A stretch of DNA of 15,212 bases from Planctomycetota bacterium (GCA_003644175.1 QNBS01000015.1:1-15212); one strand, 5' to 3'; shown: positions 4,848-13,815, counted from the first letter of the stretch. The notes: generated from the letters alone by a model not told the origin. Translations and numbers: made by a program.

Positions 4848-6458
4848 TTACCGGGGATTCTTCACGCCGCAACGCGCCGCCCACGCATTGAACATCTCAA
4901 GAAGTTCGCCGGCCTTCTCCGGATACTTCTCGGCGAGGTTGTTCGTTTCGGTCCGGTCTTCCTTTAGATTGTATAACTCCCACTTGCCCCTGCGAACCGA
5001 AACAAGCTTCCAGTCGCCCCTGCGAATCGCCCGATTGCCCTCATGCTCGAAGTAAATCGCCTCGTGCCCGTTCCGCTTGCCTCCCTTCAATATCGGCAGC
5101 AATGACTTACCCTCCAGCGGCGTAATCTTCCTTCCCTTATACGCCCGCGGGTACGGCGCGCCGGCAATATCGCAACACGTCGCCATGATATCGATCAGAT
5201 GGCCCGGCTGGTCTGTCAGTTCGCCTTTTTGCCGAACCACCGCCGGCCAGTATGCAATCAGCGGCGTCGCTACGCCTCCTTCATGCACCCAGTGCTTGTA
5301 CCGGCGAAACGGCGTATTGCTCGCATTCGCCCAGGATTGGCCGTAACTCATATACGAGTCCACCCCACCCGGAGGCAGGCCGTTTTCTCTCCTGTCAAAG
5401 CCCCAGATGCCGCCCTCGGCACAGCCGCCGTTATCCGCCAAAAACAATACAAGCGTGTTTTCCTCTTTGCCCACCTCCCTGAGCTTGGCGAGTATCCTGC
5501 CGATACCCTGGTCCATCCGATCGATCTGCGCCGCATAAACAGCCATCTTCAGATCCATCTCTTTTTTCTTTTCCTCGTCAAGGCTGTCCCACGGTTTGAC
5601 CGCCGCATCGCGCGGCGAGAGTTTCCATTTTGCGTCAACCAGCCCCATCTCGATCATTCTTTTATGTCGTCGGCGTCGCAACTCGTCCCAGCCGGCCATG
5701 TATTTTCCGCGATACTTTTCAATATCCTCCGGCCATGCGTGCAGAGGCCAGTGCGGTGCGGTATACGCAACATACATGAAAAACGGCTTGTCCTTTCGCC
5801 CGTACTCATCGAGGAATCCGACCGCATTATCGCTGAACGCATCGGTCATGTAAAAACCTTCCTTCGGCGGCGTCCAGGGCTTATCGTCCATCGCCATCCG
5901 CCGTTTTACACCTTTGGCTTTGGCCTTTGTTATGTCGAAGTAATTGGCGCCGCCGCTTATCAGCCCGAAGTACTTCTCAAAGCCCCGGTCCGTCGGCCAG
6001 TTGGGTCGATGCTCCCCCACATGCCACTTGCCAGACATGCCCGCACTGTAACCGGCAGGGCCCAACACCTCGGCAATCGTTACACATTTGTCATTTAGAT
6101 AGCCCTGGTACGGCCCCTTCGCCTTGCCCTTGCCCACCATTCCGCCCATGCCCGCCTGATGCTGATACAAACCCGTAAGCAGCGACGCCCGCGTCGGACA
6201 GCAACGCGCGGTATTGTAGAACTGCGTAAATCGCAGACCCCCGGCGGCAAGTCTGTCCAGGTTGGGCGTCTCGATCTCGCCGCCGTAACAGCCGATGTCC
6301 GAATAACCCATATCGTCGGCCATGATCAAAATAATGTTCGGCCTGTCGCTGTCGCTTTGGCCCCGGCGCCCGCCGAAATCACAGCCCGGCAAAGCCGCCG
6401 CCGCAACTCCCATACCGACCGCCTTCAGAAAATCTCGTCTGCTGCAATCATACTTCAT
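4848..6458 (-). CDS. Arylsulfatase, Tat lipoprotein (sulfatase F)
   Basis: The 536-residue product hydrolyses sulfate esters. SRRDFLK (6-12) is a Tat motif, and LPGC at 23-26 resembles a lipobox, so the enzyme is probably exported folded and lipid-anchored. The alkaline-phosphatase-like sulfatase fold starts at RPNIILIMADD, with D48/D49 as Ca ligands. The signature CCPTRASLLTG has C86 as the residue converted to formylglycine (C-x-P-x-R). GKWHVG follows, and LFLADNGG supplies the remaining metal ligands. NASNTPFRRYKHWVHEGG and the C-terminal GDWKLVSVRRGKWELYN motif are typical of arylsulfatases. It is the last gene of the sulfatase train; GGAGGA lies 8 nt before the ATG. It is a close paralogue of the gene at 12033-13757 but lacks an insert of about 30 residues near residue 350. 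Substrate unknown. Confidence 0.93.
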   Translation of the reverse strand: MKYDCSRRDFLKAVGMGVAAAALPGCDFGGRRGQSDSDRPNIILIMADDMGYSDIGCYGGEIETPNLDRLAAGGLRFTQFYNTARCCPTRASLLTGLYQHQAGMGGMVGKGKAKGPYQGYLNDKCVTIAEVLGPAGYSAGMSGKWHVGEHRPNWPTDRGFEKYFGLISGGANYFDITKAKAKGVKRRMAMDDKPWTPPKEGFYMTDAFSDNAVGFLDEYGRKDKPFFMYVAYTAPHWPLHAWPEDIEKYRGKYMAGWDELRRRRHKRMIEMGLVDAKWKLSPRDAAVKPWDSLDEEKKKEMDLKMAVYAAQIDRMDQGIGRILAKLREVGKEENTLVLFLADNGGCAEGGIWGFDRRENGLPPGGVDSYMSYGQSWANASNTPFRRYKHWVHEGGVATPLIAYWPAVVRQKGELTDQPGHLIDIMATCCDIAGAPYPRAYKGRKITPLEGKSLLPILKGGKRNGHEAIYFEHEGNRAIRRGDWKLVSVRRGKWELYNLKEDRTETNNLAEKYPEKAGELLEMFNAWAARCGVKNPR

Positions 6459-6489
6459 CGCTCAGTTCCTCCGATCCGCCGCCGGCGGA

Positions 6490-7452
6490 CTATTTCTTCT
6501 TCTGCTTCTTCTTCTGCGCACTCTTATCGACCTGCGATCTTTTCCCTTTGCCCCTGACGATCTCCGGCGCGTCCGTCTTCGGCAGCCATTTGGCTAAATC
6601 CTTCTTGACCCGGGCATACTTCGGATCCAAAGCCAGATTCGTCCACTCCATCTCGTCGGCGTCATGATCGTACAATTCTTCGGCGCCGTCGGAGTAACGG
6701 ATATAACGCCACCGCTCCGAGCGAACCGAATGATTGCCCCAACCATAAGTTGTCAGGCTGGGTCGATCCCATTTAGCCTGCGGATTCAAAAGCAAGGGCT
6801 TTAGGCTCACCCCTTCCAGCTCAGCCTTAGGCGTCAGCCCGCAAACATCCACCAGAGTCGGATAAATATCGATCAGATTCACCGGCCGCCTGCACCTGCC
6901 GCCCGGTTTTGTCAGACCCGGCCCAACAAACATCATCGGATTGTGCGTCGCCTCTTCCCACAGGGCAAACTTTCTCCAGTGAAGCTTCTCGCCCAGGTGC
7001 CAGCCGTGATCGGCCCAGAAAACAATGATCGTATTGTCGGCATCCACCGGTCCCCAGTCAAAATGCGAGGTCCTGGGGATCCCATTCAGCGGCCGACCTT
7101 TCGGTTCCGGGTCATTTGGCCTGTTCTGAGTCTGCGACGGCCAGTATTCATCCCAACTCGCCGCATCCGGAAATCTCCCGTGATAGATCTTGCCGCTGCC
7201 CATCGCACGATACCCGTGCGCCTTAAAATGCTGCGACAACGTTACCGCATTCTTCAACACCGGCGACCGCCGCCACGGGTTCGAATTCAGATACACCCCC
7301 GACGTCCACGGCCGGACACCCGTCATCAGCGCCGCCCGCGAAGGATTGCACGCAGCCCCCGCACTCCAGGCAGGCAGGCCCAACGAAACCGCCGCCACAC
7401 CAATACCTTTCAGGAAATCTCTGCGCGACAATCCGCTGTCAATAGTGCTCAT
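6490..7452 (-). CDS. Internally deleted iduronate-2-sulfatase-like sulfatase (sulfatase E)
   Basis: The frame is open for 320 residues, against about 480-500 for the family. A Tat signal (SRRDFLKGIG, then LPAWSAGA) runs directly into AACNPSRAALMTG, so the usual 50-60 residues holding the first metal-binding Asp pair are missing. The formylglycine site C35-N-P-S-R, SGKIYHG and TSHFDWGPVD are kept. After residue 137 the protein jumps to ADNTIIVFWADHGWHLGEK, skipping about 100-120 residues. The end has the usual VRSERWRYIRY and EELYDH motifs and a Lys-rich tail (SAQKKKQKKK). AAAGGA lies 5 nt before the ATG and the gap to the upstream sulfatase is 16 nt. Both losses keep the frame. Without the Asp pair the enzyme is probably inactive; translation may still occur. 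Confidence 0.8.
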   Translation of the reverse strand: MSTIDSGLSRRDFLKGIGVAAVSLGLPAWSAGAACNPSRAALMTGVRPWTSGVYLNSNPWRRSPVLKNAVTLSQHFKAHGYRAMGSGKIYHGRFPDAASWDEYWPSQTQNRPNDPEPKGRPLNGIPRTSHFDWGPVDADNTIIVFWADHGWHLGEKLHWRKFALWEEATHNPMMFVGPGLTKPGGRCRRPVNLIDIYPTLVDVCGLTPKAELEGVSLKPLLLNPQAKWDRPSLTTYGWGNHSVRSERWRYIRYSDGAEELYDHDADEMEWTNLALDPKYARVKKDLAKWLPKTDAPEIVRGKGKRSQVDKSAQKKKQKKK

Positions 7453-7468
7453 GTTTGTCCTTTCGCCG

Positions 7469-9040
7469 TCATTTTGCTCGGTTTCGCTTCTTTTTAACGG
7501 GCCGAATTCGCAAAGAGAGTTCTTCGGAGTCGCCGTAAAGCTCCTGCAGTCTCGCTAATTCGACCTTCAGTTCCTTGACCACCTTGGCATAGGCGCCGTC
7601 GCCATAAACATTGTTCAGCTCCTCGGGATCCTTTTCCATGTCGTAAAGTTCCCACGCATCGATGTCATAGTAGAAGTGTATCAGTTTGTATCGCTGAGTC
7701 CGCACGCCGTAATGACGTTTCACACTGTGGACCGCCGGATATTCGTAATAATGGTAATAAACAGACTTCCGCCATTTCCTGGGCCTCTTGCCTTCGAGAA
7801 TCCTGCGGAAGGATTTACCCTGCATATCCGAGGGAATCTCAACGCCGGCGATATCCAGAAACGTCGGAGCAAAGTCGAGATTCTGCACCATATCCTTGTT
7901 CACCGAGCCGGGTTTGATGCAGCCGGGCAAACGCGCAAGCAGAGGCATGCGTAATGACTCTTCGTACATGAACCGCTTATCGAACCAGCCGTGATCGCCA
8001 AGGTAAAAACCTTGGTCGGACGTATAGAAGACCACCGTGTTATCGGCCAGCCCCTCCTTGTCCAGGTAATCCAGCAGCCGCCCGACATTGTCATCCACCG
8101 AGGCAACGCACCGCAGATAGTCCTTTATGTATCGCTGATATTTCCAGCGGACCAATTCCTTGCCGGTTAGATTCGCTTCCCTGAAAGCCTTGTTCTTCGG
8201 CCCATAAGCCTTATTCCACGCGGCGAGTTGTTGGTCGTTTAGGCCTTTCGGGGCCTTGAGCTTGAGGTCGTTTTCATTGAGCTCGCTTTTGATGCTCATC
8301 GTCTGCTCACGCGATGCGGCGCTCTTTGTCTTGTAATCGTCAAAAAGCGTCGCCGGCTCGGGTATCTTGACGTCATCGTACATCGTCAGATATTTCGGCC
8401 CGGGCTTCCAGTTGCGATGCGGAGCCTTATGGTGGTACATAAGACAAAACGGCTTGTCGGGATCGCGGTTCTTTAGCCAGTTGAGGCTGTGGTCCGTGAT
8501 GATATCGGTCACATAACCGGTGTACTTCTTCCTTTCGCCCATTTCGATCATGACAGGGTTGTAATAGGCGCCCTGCCCCGGCAGAACATTCCAGTAATCA
8601 AAACCGGTCGGGTCCGTCTTCAAGTGCCACTTGCCGATCATAGCCGTCTGATAGCCTGCCGCCTGCAGCAGTTTCGGGAACGTCTGCCGGCCGCCGTCAA
8701 AACGCTTGCCGTTGTCTATCACGCCGTTCAGGTGGCTGTGTTTGCCGGTCAGCACCACAGCGCGACACGGAGCACAGATCGAATTCGTACAAAAGCAGTT
8801 GTCGAATCGCATGCCTTCTTTTGCGATCCTGTCAAGGTTCGGCGTCTTGTTGATCTTGCTGCCGTAGCAGCTCATTGCATGTGATGCATGGTCGTCGGTC
8901 ATAATGTAAATGATATTGGGTCGTTTCTTAAAAGCCGCCACACGACCGGTCAGACTCGTACACCCGGCCAAAGCAGTCGAAGCGACACCGATGCCCACGA
9001 CCTTCAGAAACTCACGACGATTATAAAAGTGCGATTCCAT
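7469..9040 (-). CDS. Sulfatase, N-acetylglucosamine-6-sulfatase-like, Tat lipoprotein (sulfatase D)
   Basis: The 523-residue product starts with [12 protein letters not shown], a Tat motif, and a lipobox LAGC (C27). [21 protein letters not shown] gives metal ligands D49/D50. The signature is [20 protein letters not shown], with C89 the likely formylglycine precursor and Cys in place of the common Ser before Arg. GKWHLK and [20 protein letters not shown] complete the active site. This pattern fits the group of GlcNAc-6-sulfatases acting on heparan- or keratan-like glycans, though the true substrate is unproved. AAGGAG lies 8 nt upstream of the ATG. A 98-bp repeat sits immediately upstream in the 138-nt gap. 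The C-terminus is basic ([11 protein letters not shown]). Transcription continues into the gene at 6490-7452 after 16 nt. Confidence 0.93.
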   Translation of the reverse strand: MESHFYNRREFLKVVGIGVASTALAGCTSLTGRVAAFKKRPNIIYIMTDDHASHAMSCYGSKINKTPNLDRIAKEGMRFDNCFCTNSICAPCRAVVLTGKHSHLNGVIDNGKRFDGGRQTFPKLLQAAGYQTAMIGKWHLKTDPTGFDYWNVLPGQGAYYNPVMIEMGERKKYTGYVTDIITDHSLNWLKNRDPDKPFCLMYHHKAPHRNWKPGPKYLTMYDDVKIPEPATLFDDYKTKSAASREQTMSIKSELNENDLKLKAPKGLNDQQLAAWNKAYGPKNKAFREANLTGKELVRWKYQRYIKDYLRCVASVDDNVGRLLDYLDKEGLADNTVVFYTSDQGFYLGDHGWFDKRFMYEESLRMPLLARLPGCIKPGSVNKDMVQNLDFAPTFLDIAGVEIPSDMQGKSFRRILEGKRPRKWRKSVYYHYYEYPAVHSVKRHYGVRTQRYKLIHFYYDIDAWELYDMEKDPEELNNVYGDGAYAKVVKELKVELARLQELYGDSEELSLRIRPVKKKRNRAK

Positions 9041-9061
9041 CTGACATTCTCCTTTAGTGGT

Positions 9062-9159
9062 TCTGACAAAACCCGACTTGTCATTTCGAGCGAAGTCGAG
9101 AAATCCGCTAAAACAGTTCCGCGAAGCGGTTCCTTATACTCGATTCGGGTTTTGTTAGA
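9062..9159. repeat. 98-bp palindromic repeat, copy 2
   Basis: Same length as the copy at 393-490, with ends TCTGACAAAACCC and GGGTTTTGTTAGA, the core TTTCGAGCGAAGTCGAGAAA, and CCGC-GAA-GCGG. It fills most of the gap between two sulfatase genes and ends 21 nt before the ATG of the gene at 7469-9040, just outside its ribosome-binding site. It could fold in the operon mRNA as a stem between cistrons. Confidence 0.8.
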
Positions 9160-9178
9160 GCGCCATAGTTTACGGGTT

Positions 9179-10603
9179 CTATACATTTTTCTTAGCCAAT
9201 GGGATTTCCAACTGAGACGGCACAGGCCTTACGGTCGCCTTGTGCTTTTCGATTTCCTTCTTCAAATCCTCGATCACATCGGGGTGCTTTGCCGCCACAT
9301 CATATTTCTCCGAAGGGTCGCTCTCGACATCAAACAGAAGCGGTGGATCATGCTCTTGAATCTTCTTGCCCTTATGCTCGGCCTTGGTGTAAACGTGCAT
9401 CTTCCACGCCCCCTTGCGAATCGCCCGAAGCTGCGTGCCGCGGTAGAAGTACATGATATCGCGTTTGCCCTCACCGGCGCCCGTTAAAAGGTCAACCATA
9501 CTGTAACCATCATAGACCCTGTCTTTGAGCACTCTGGTGCCGGCAAACTCCGCCACCGTCGGGAAAACATCTAATGTGCTCGTCATATCGGTAATTACCG
9601 AACCGGCTTTTATCCTGCCCGGCCACCATGCAATTGTCGGCTCACGCATCCCGCCTTCCCACGTGCTTCCCTTGCCGTCGCGAAGCAGACCCGCCGAACC
9701 TCCGTGCTCCTTGAATACCAGCCAGGGACCGTTGTCCGAACTGAAGATCACAAGGGTATTCTCGGCTAATCCCTCCTTACGCAGGGCATCGAGCACCTGC
9801 CCCACACTCCAGTCAATCTCGCCAATCACATCGCCGTAGATACCGCGGAGACTCGTATCCTTGAAATCCTCCGACGCGAACAAAGGAACGTGCGGCATGC
9901 TGTGAGCAAGGTACAGAAAAAACGGCTTCCTCTTCGGTTTCTTGATGAACCGGACAGCTTCTTCCGTATAGCGTTTCGTGATCGTATTCTGGTCGGCGGG
10001 CCTTTCGACGATTTCTTTATTGCGCATCAGCGGCACGTCGAAGTATTCGACCTTCGGATTCGTGCAGGCGTCCCTGTGCGCACCCTTGACGCGGTCCATA
10101 TCATTGCTGTAGGGAATTCCGAAGTAATAATCAAACCCGTTGCTCGTGGGCAAAAACTGAGGCAGATGTCCTAAGTGCCATTTACCCACACAAGCCGATG
10201 TATAGCCGGTCTTCTGCAACATTTCGGCAATGGTGATTTCGCTCGCCTGGATTCCGCCCCCGGAATTCGGAAAGAGAACGCCGCGTTTGTTGCTGCACAT
10301 CCCGTTTCGAACAGGCAGCCGCCCGGTCATCAAGGCCGCCCGACTCGGCGTGCAGATACTCGCCGCCGAATAGAACTGCGTCAGCTTAGCGCCCTCGGCC
10401 GCCATGCGGTCAAGGTTCGGCGTGCGAATAGTCGGATGACCGAAACACCCTAAATCACCATAACCAAGGTCGTCGGCATAGATGATAACGAAATTCGGCC
10501 TCTGCTTCGGCCGCTGCGCCGCGGCCAGCCCCGGAACCGCCAGAGCCGCCGCAAATCCGACAGCTTTTAGAAAATCACGACGATTGTAATTGCATGTTGT
10601 CAT
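9179..10603 (-). CDS. Sulfatase, arylsulfatase A/GALNS-like (sulfatase C)
   Basis: The 474-residue product begins with NRRDFLKAVGFAAALAVPGL and AAA, a Tat signal with a signal-peptidase I site near residue 29 and no lipobox, so it is probably a soluble periplasmic or secreted enzyme. RPNFVIIYADDLGYGDLGCFG provides D44/D45. The signature SICTPSRAALMTGRLPVRNG has C84 as the formylglycine residue, and the RLPVRNG continuation is characteristic of the arylsulfatase A and N-acetylgalactosamine-6-sulfatase branch. GKWHLGHL, IFSSDNGP and the STWEGGMREP motif also fit that branch. Substrates there are sulfated galactose or GalNAc residues. AAGGAG lies about 6 nt before the ATG, and the gap to the upstream sulfatase is 32 nt. 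Confidence 0.94.
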   Translation of the reverse strand: MTTCNYNRRDFLKAVGFAAALAVPGLAAAQRPKQRPNFVIIYADDLGYGDLGCFGHPTIRTPNLDRMAAEGAKLTQFYSAASICTPSRAALMTGRLPVRNGMCSNKRGVLFPNSGGGIQASEITIAEMLQKTGYTSACVGKWHLGHLPQFLPTSNGFDYYFGIPYSNDMDRVKGAHRDACTNPKVEYFDVPLMRNKEIVERPADQNTITKRYTEEAVRFIKKPKRKPFFLYLAHSMPHVPLFASEDFKDTSLRGIYGDVIGEIDWSVGQVLDALRKEGLAENTLVIFSSDNGPWLVFKEHGGSAGLLRDGKGSTWEGGMREPTIAWWPGRIKAGSVITDMTSTLDVFPTVAEFAGTRVLKDRVYDGYSMVDLLTGAGEGKRDIMYFYRGTQLRAIRKGAWKMHVYTKAEHKGKKIQEHDPPLLFDVESDPSEKYDVAAKHPDVIEDLKKEIEKHKATVRPVPSQLEIPLAKKNV

Positions 10604-10635
10604 GCCTTGCTCCTTTTTCGTTCATGATATTGGGA

Positions 10636-12024
10636 TTACATTCGGACAGGATACTTTTCCCAGCTCACCGCGCCTGCCCTGATGATATGATTTCTGAGCG
10701 CCCCGAAGAGTTGGGCGTACATCTTGTGATCCGTCGGCAATGGCTGCTGCTCACCCGGATCGTTTTTCAAATCATAAAGCTCCATCGGCTCAAACGGACT
10801 GTTCTGCACGAGCTTGAAGTCGCCGTAACGTGCAGCGTAATAAGCCCTGCCGCCGTAATGACCCCCCTCACGACGAACCCAGAACAGGTAACGATCTTCT
10901 GTCGAGTGCTCTTTGCCTAACAGCGTCGGCAGAATGCTTTGCCCGTCGATCTCATGATCGAACGTCGCACCCGCCGCCTCACATATCGTCGGATAGAGGT
11001 CCATCGTCATCGCCACGCGCTCCGTATCGCGCCCGCCCGCCTTGATCCTGCCCGGCCAGACCGCACAGAACGGCTCCTTGATACCGCCCTCGTACATGTC
11101 CTCCTTGCCGCCGCGAAGTGCCCCGTTGGCCCCGCCCACGCTGACCTGACCGCCGTTGTCCGAAGTGAAGATAATGAGCGTGTTGTCCGCAACGCCAAAA
11201 TCCCTCAGAGCCGACACAACCTTGCCGATCCCCTCATCCATGTGCTCAATAAGCGCAACCAGCTTTGCACGTTTGTCGCCGATCCCTTTTTCACGTTTCT
11301 TCACCTTCTCAAACCACTCTTCGGGCGGCTGGATAGGCGTATGCGGAGCATTATAAGCCAGGTACAAAAAGAACGGCTGTGCGGATTTCGCCCGCTCGCC
11401 AATATAATCAACCGCCCAGTCGGTAAAAAGGTCCGTCGCATGGCCCTTGGGGTCAATCTCCCTGCCGTTCAACCGCATGTAATTAATCCCATAACGACGA
11501 TGATCGTAGTAATCGTCCATCATATCGCCGAGGTAGCCATGGAAATGATCGAACCCATGATCGTTCGGCGTATTTGGCGATTCCAGTCCCAGGTGCCATT
11601 TACCCACAATCGCGGTGTGATAGCCGGCGGCCTTCAGAACCTTCGGCAAAAATACCGCATGCCGCGAGACATATCCCCAGTTGTTCTGAATATGCGTGCG
11701 GATAACACCCGGCACACCGACCAGATCGGGGTATCTGCCCGTAAGCAGCGCAGCCCGCGTCGGCGAGCACACAGGACAGTTGGCGTAGAAGTTATCGATC
11801 CGCAGCCCCGCCCCGACTAAGCCGTCAATGTTCGGGCTCTTCAAATCCTTTGCGCCGTAGCTTGAAAGATCGCCATAGCCCAGGTCATCGACAAGGATCA
11901 TAACGATATTAGGCTTCTTTCCCGCTGCCCCGCCAGCCATAGCTTCGCACGTATTGACAAGCCCGGGCATCGCAACACCGACGGCCGCAAGGCCGATACC
12001 TTTTAGAAAATCGCGTCTTTCCAT
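10636..12024 (-). CDS. Sulfatase (sulfatase B)
   Basis: The product (462 residues from the ATG at 12024) begins MERRDFLKGIGLAAVG, a Tat motif with a hydrophobic core. The frame is open further upstream to 12078, but those codons overlap the end of the preceding gene and give a highly charged sequence, so I reject them; an ATG at 12027 is also possible. AGAG lies 6 nt before 12024. KKPNIVMILVDDLGYGDLSSYG gives D46/D47. The signature CPVCSPTRAALLTGRYP has C86 as formylglycine precursor. GKWHLGLE and IIFTSDNGGQ complete the site, and YEGGIKEPFCAVWPGRI is the usual substrate-side motif. The gap to the upstream sulfatase stop is 8 nt, which suggests translational coupling. Substrate subfamily not assigned. 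Confidence 0.92.
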   Translation of the reverse strand: MERRDFLKGIGLAAVGVAMPGLVNTCEAMAGGAAGKKPNIVMILVDDLGYGDLSSYGAKDLKSPNIDGLVGAGLRIDNFYANCPVCSPTRAALLTGRYPDLVGVPGVIRTHIQNNWGYVSRHAVFLPKVLKAAGYHTAIVGKWHLGLESPNTPNDHGFDHFHGYLGDMMDDYYDHRRYGINYMRLNGREIDPKGHATDLFTDWAVDYIGERAKSAQPFFLYLAYNAPHTPIQPPEEWFEKVKKREKGIGDKRAKLVALIEHMDEGIGKVVSALRDFGVADNTLIIFTSDNGGQVSVGGANGALRGGKEDMYEGGIKEPFCAVWPGRIKAGGRDTERVAMTMDLYPTICEAAGATFDHEIDGQSILPTLLGKEHSTEDRYLFWVRREGGHYGGRAYYAARYGDFKLVQNSPFEPMELYDLKNDPGEQQPLPTDHKMYAQLFGALRNHIIRAGAVSWEKYPVRM

Positions 12025-12032
12025 CATCTTCT

Positions 12033-13757
12033 CTACTTTTTCTTTTTCTTCTTCTTTTTGCGAGTCAATTCGCCCCACGGAACAACGAAACTCCGCCCGG
12101 CCCAGTCATTATACATTTCCACGAGTTCTTTTGCAATCTCCGGCCGCTCCTCGAAAAGATCGTTCATTTCCGTGCGATCCGCCTTCATATTGTAAAGCTC
12201 CCACTTGCCCGGATACCGCGACACCAGCTTCCAGTCGCCCTTGCGCACTGCCCGGTTGCCTTCATGCTCCCAGAACAGCCCTTCATCACGCCGGATAGGT
12301 TTATTGTCGAATACCGGCACAAGAGACCTGCCCTGCATGGGTATAATCTCATTGCCCTTGTACTCCACCGGATAATTCGCCCCTGCCACATCCACACTCG
12401 TCGCCATAATATCAATCAGATGCCCCGGCTGGCCGCGAAGCTCGCCCTTAGCCCTCACTCGCCCCGGCCAGTGAACAATCAGCGGCGTACTGATCCCGCC
12501 CTCATGCACCCAGTGCTTATAGAGCCGAAACGGCGTATTGCTCGCATTAGCCCAGCCCCTGCCGTATGCAATGTACGTATCGGTAGCGCCGGGCATAACC
12601 CCCATACCGGTCCGCACAGGCCGACCGTCGCGCGTTACCTTAGGCCGCATATTGAGCTGCAGCTCATCCGGCCCCATAGGCTTTAGCTCCACAGGCCTGG
12701 AAGGATCCGGCTTCTCCGGACCGCGGCTTCCGGACTCCTCCGCACATCCGCCGTTATCCTGCAGAAAAAAGATAAGCGTATCTTCCAACTGCCCCTTATC
12801 TTCGAGCGACTTAACGATTCGACCTATCCCCTGGTCCATCGAATCCACCATCGCCGCATAAACCTCCATCCGCCGCTCGTTCCACTCCTTCATCTTCTCA
12901 TCTTCCCACGCCGGCACACCCTTATCGCGCGGCGTAAGCTCCCACCTCGGATCGACCAAACCCATCTCCTTAAGTCGCTCATGCCGCTCCTTCCGCAGCG
13001 CATCCCAGCCGCCCTTATACTTGCCCTTGTATTTGGCAATATCTTCAGGCCTCGCATGCATCGGCCAGTGCGCCGCCGTATATGACACATACAAAAAGAA
13101 CGGATCGTCCCCCTCATGCTCCTTAACGAACCGGCAAGCATAATCGCTGATAGCATCGGTATAATAAAAATCCTCCCCCGGCACAATCAGCTTGTTATCT
13201 AACGTCAGAGAATTAGGATCGAAGAAACTCCCCGCCCCGTGAATCGTCCCGAAGAATCGGTCGAATCCCCGCTGTCGCGGCCAGTTATACTGCGGCGTCC
13301 CCGGCCGAGTATGCGGCGTCAAATGCCACTTACCCGCCATATACGTACCGTAACCCGCCATTTTGAGTACCTCGGCAATCGTCACACACTTATCGTTCAA
13401 ATCGCCCCGATAACCCTCACGGCCGTAATCCCCCATCATATGCCCGACCCCGGCCTGATGCTGATACAACCCGCTCATAAGCGACCCGCGAGTCGGGCAG
13501 CACCGCGCAGTATTATAAAACTGAGTAAACCGCAACCCATTAGCGGCCAGCCCATCCAGATTAGGAGTATCGATCTCCCCCCCATAACACCCAATATCAG
13601 AAAAACCCATATCATCAGACATAATCAAAACAATATTAGGCCGCCTAACCCCACCTTTTCGCGCCAGGCCGCCTGCACAACCCCCAAACGCAAACACCGC
13701 AACCCCGCACCCAACCGACCTCAAAAAATCCCTGCGATCAAAAACGTGTCTACTCAT
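12033..13757 (-). CDS. Arylsulfatase, Tat lipoprotein (sulfatase A)
   Basis: The product has 574 residues from the ATG at 13757, which AGAGGA precedes by about 6 nt; upstream in-frame codons to 13844 overlap the peptidase gene and are rejected. It has a Tat motif (DRRDFLRSVG) and a lipobox-like FGGC (C27). Metal ligands D48/D49 are in LIMSDDMGFSDIGCYGG. The signature RCCPTRGSLMSG has C86 as formylglycine precursor. GKWHLTPH and FFLQDNGGCAEE follow. It parallels the gene at 4848-6458 almost throughout, but has an insert of about 30 residues after DNGGCAEE, rich in Pro, Arg and Lys. The C-terminus is eight consecutive Lys. First sulfatase of the train and 58 nt after the peptidase gene. Confidence 0.94.
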   Translation of the reverse strand: MSRHVFDRRDFLRSVGCGVAVFAFGGCAGGLARKGGVRRPNIVLIMSDDMGFSDIGCYGGEIDTPNLDGLAANGLRFTQFYNTARCCPTRGSLMSGLYQHQAGVGHMMGDYGREGYRGDLNDKCVTIAEVLKMAGYGTYMAGKWHLTPHTRPGTPQYNWPRQRGFDRFFGTIHGAGSFFDPNSLTLDNKLIVPGEDFYYTDAISDYACRFVKEHEGDDPFFLYVSYTAAHWPMHARPEDIAKYKGKYKGGWDALRKERHERLKEMGLVDPRWELTPRDKGVPAWEDEKMKEWNERRMEVYAAMVDSMDQGIGRIVKSLEDKGQLEDTLIFFLQDNGGCAEESGSRGPEKPDPSRPVELKPMGPDELQLNMRPKVTRDGRPVRTGMGVMPGATDTYIAYGRGWANASNTPFRLYKHWVHEGGISTPLIVHWPGRVRAKGELRGQPGHLIDIMATSVDVAGANYPVEYKGNEIIPMQGRSLVPVFDNKPIRRDEGLFWEHEGNRAVRKGDWKLVSRYPGKWELYNMKADRTEMNDLFEERPEIAKELVEMYNDWAGRSFVVPWGELTRKKKKKKKK

Positions 13758-13815
13758 GGAATATCCTCTAAAGAATTGTAAAGTGGCAAACACCTTTTTT
13801 TGGCCAGGTTCTTTC

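Noticed and set aside
5199..6098. Plus-strand ORF of 299 codons
   Set aside because: It lies opposite the sulfatase at 4848-6458, which has clear motifs. The antisense frame is Arg/His/Pro-rich, as expected of a GC-rich shadow.
10939..11820. Plus-strand ORF of 293 codons
   Set aside because: Antisense to the sulfatase at 10636-12024, with no signal, motif or ribosome site of its own.
12025..12078. N-terminal extension of the sulfatase at 10636
   Set aside because: The extra residues (MGRIDSQKEEEKEK) are the out-of-frame reading of the preceding gene's Lys-rich tail. The Tat motif sits right at the chosen start.
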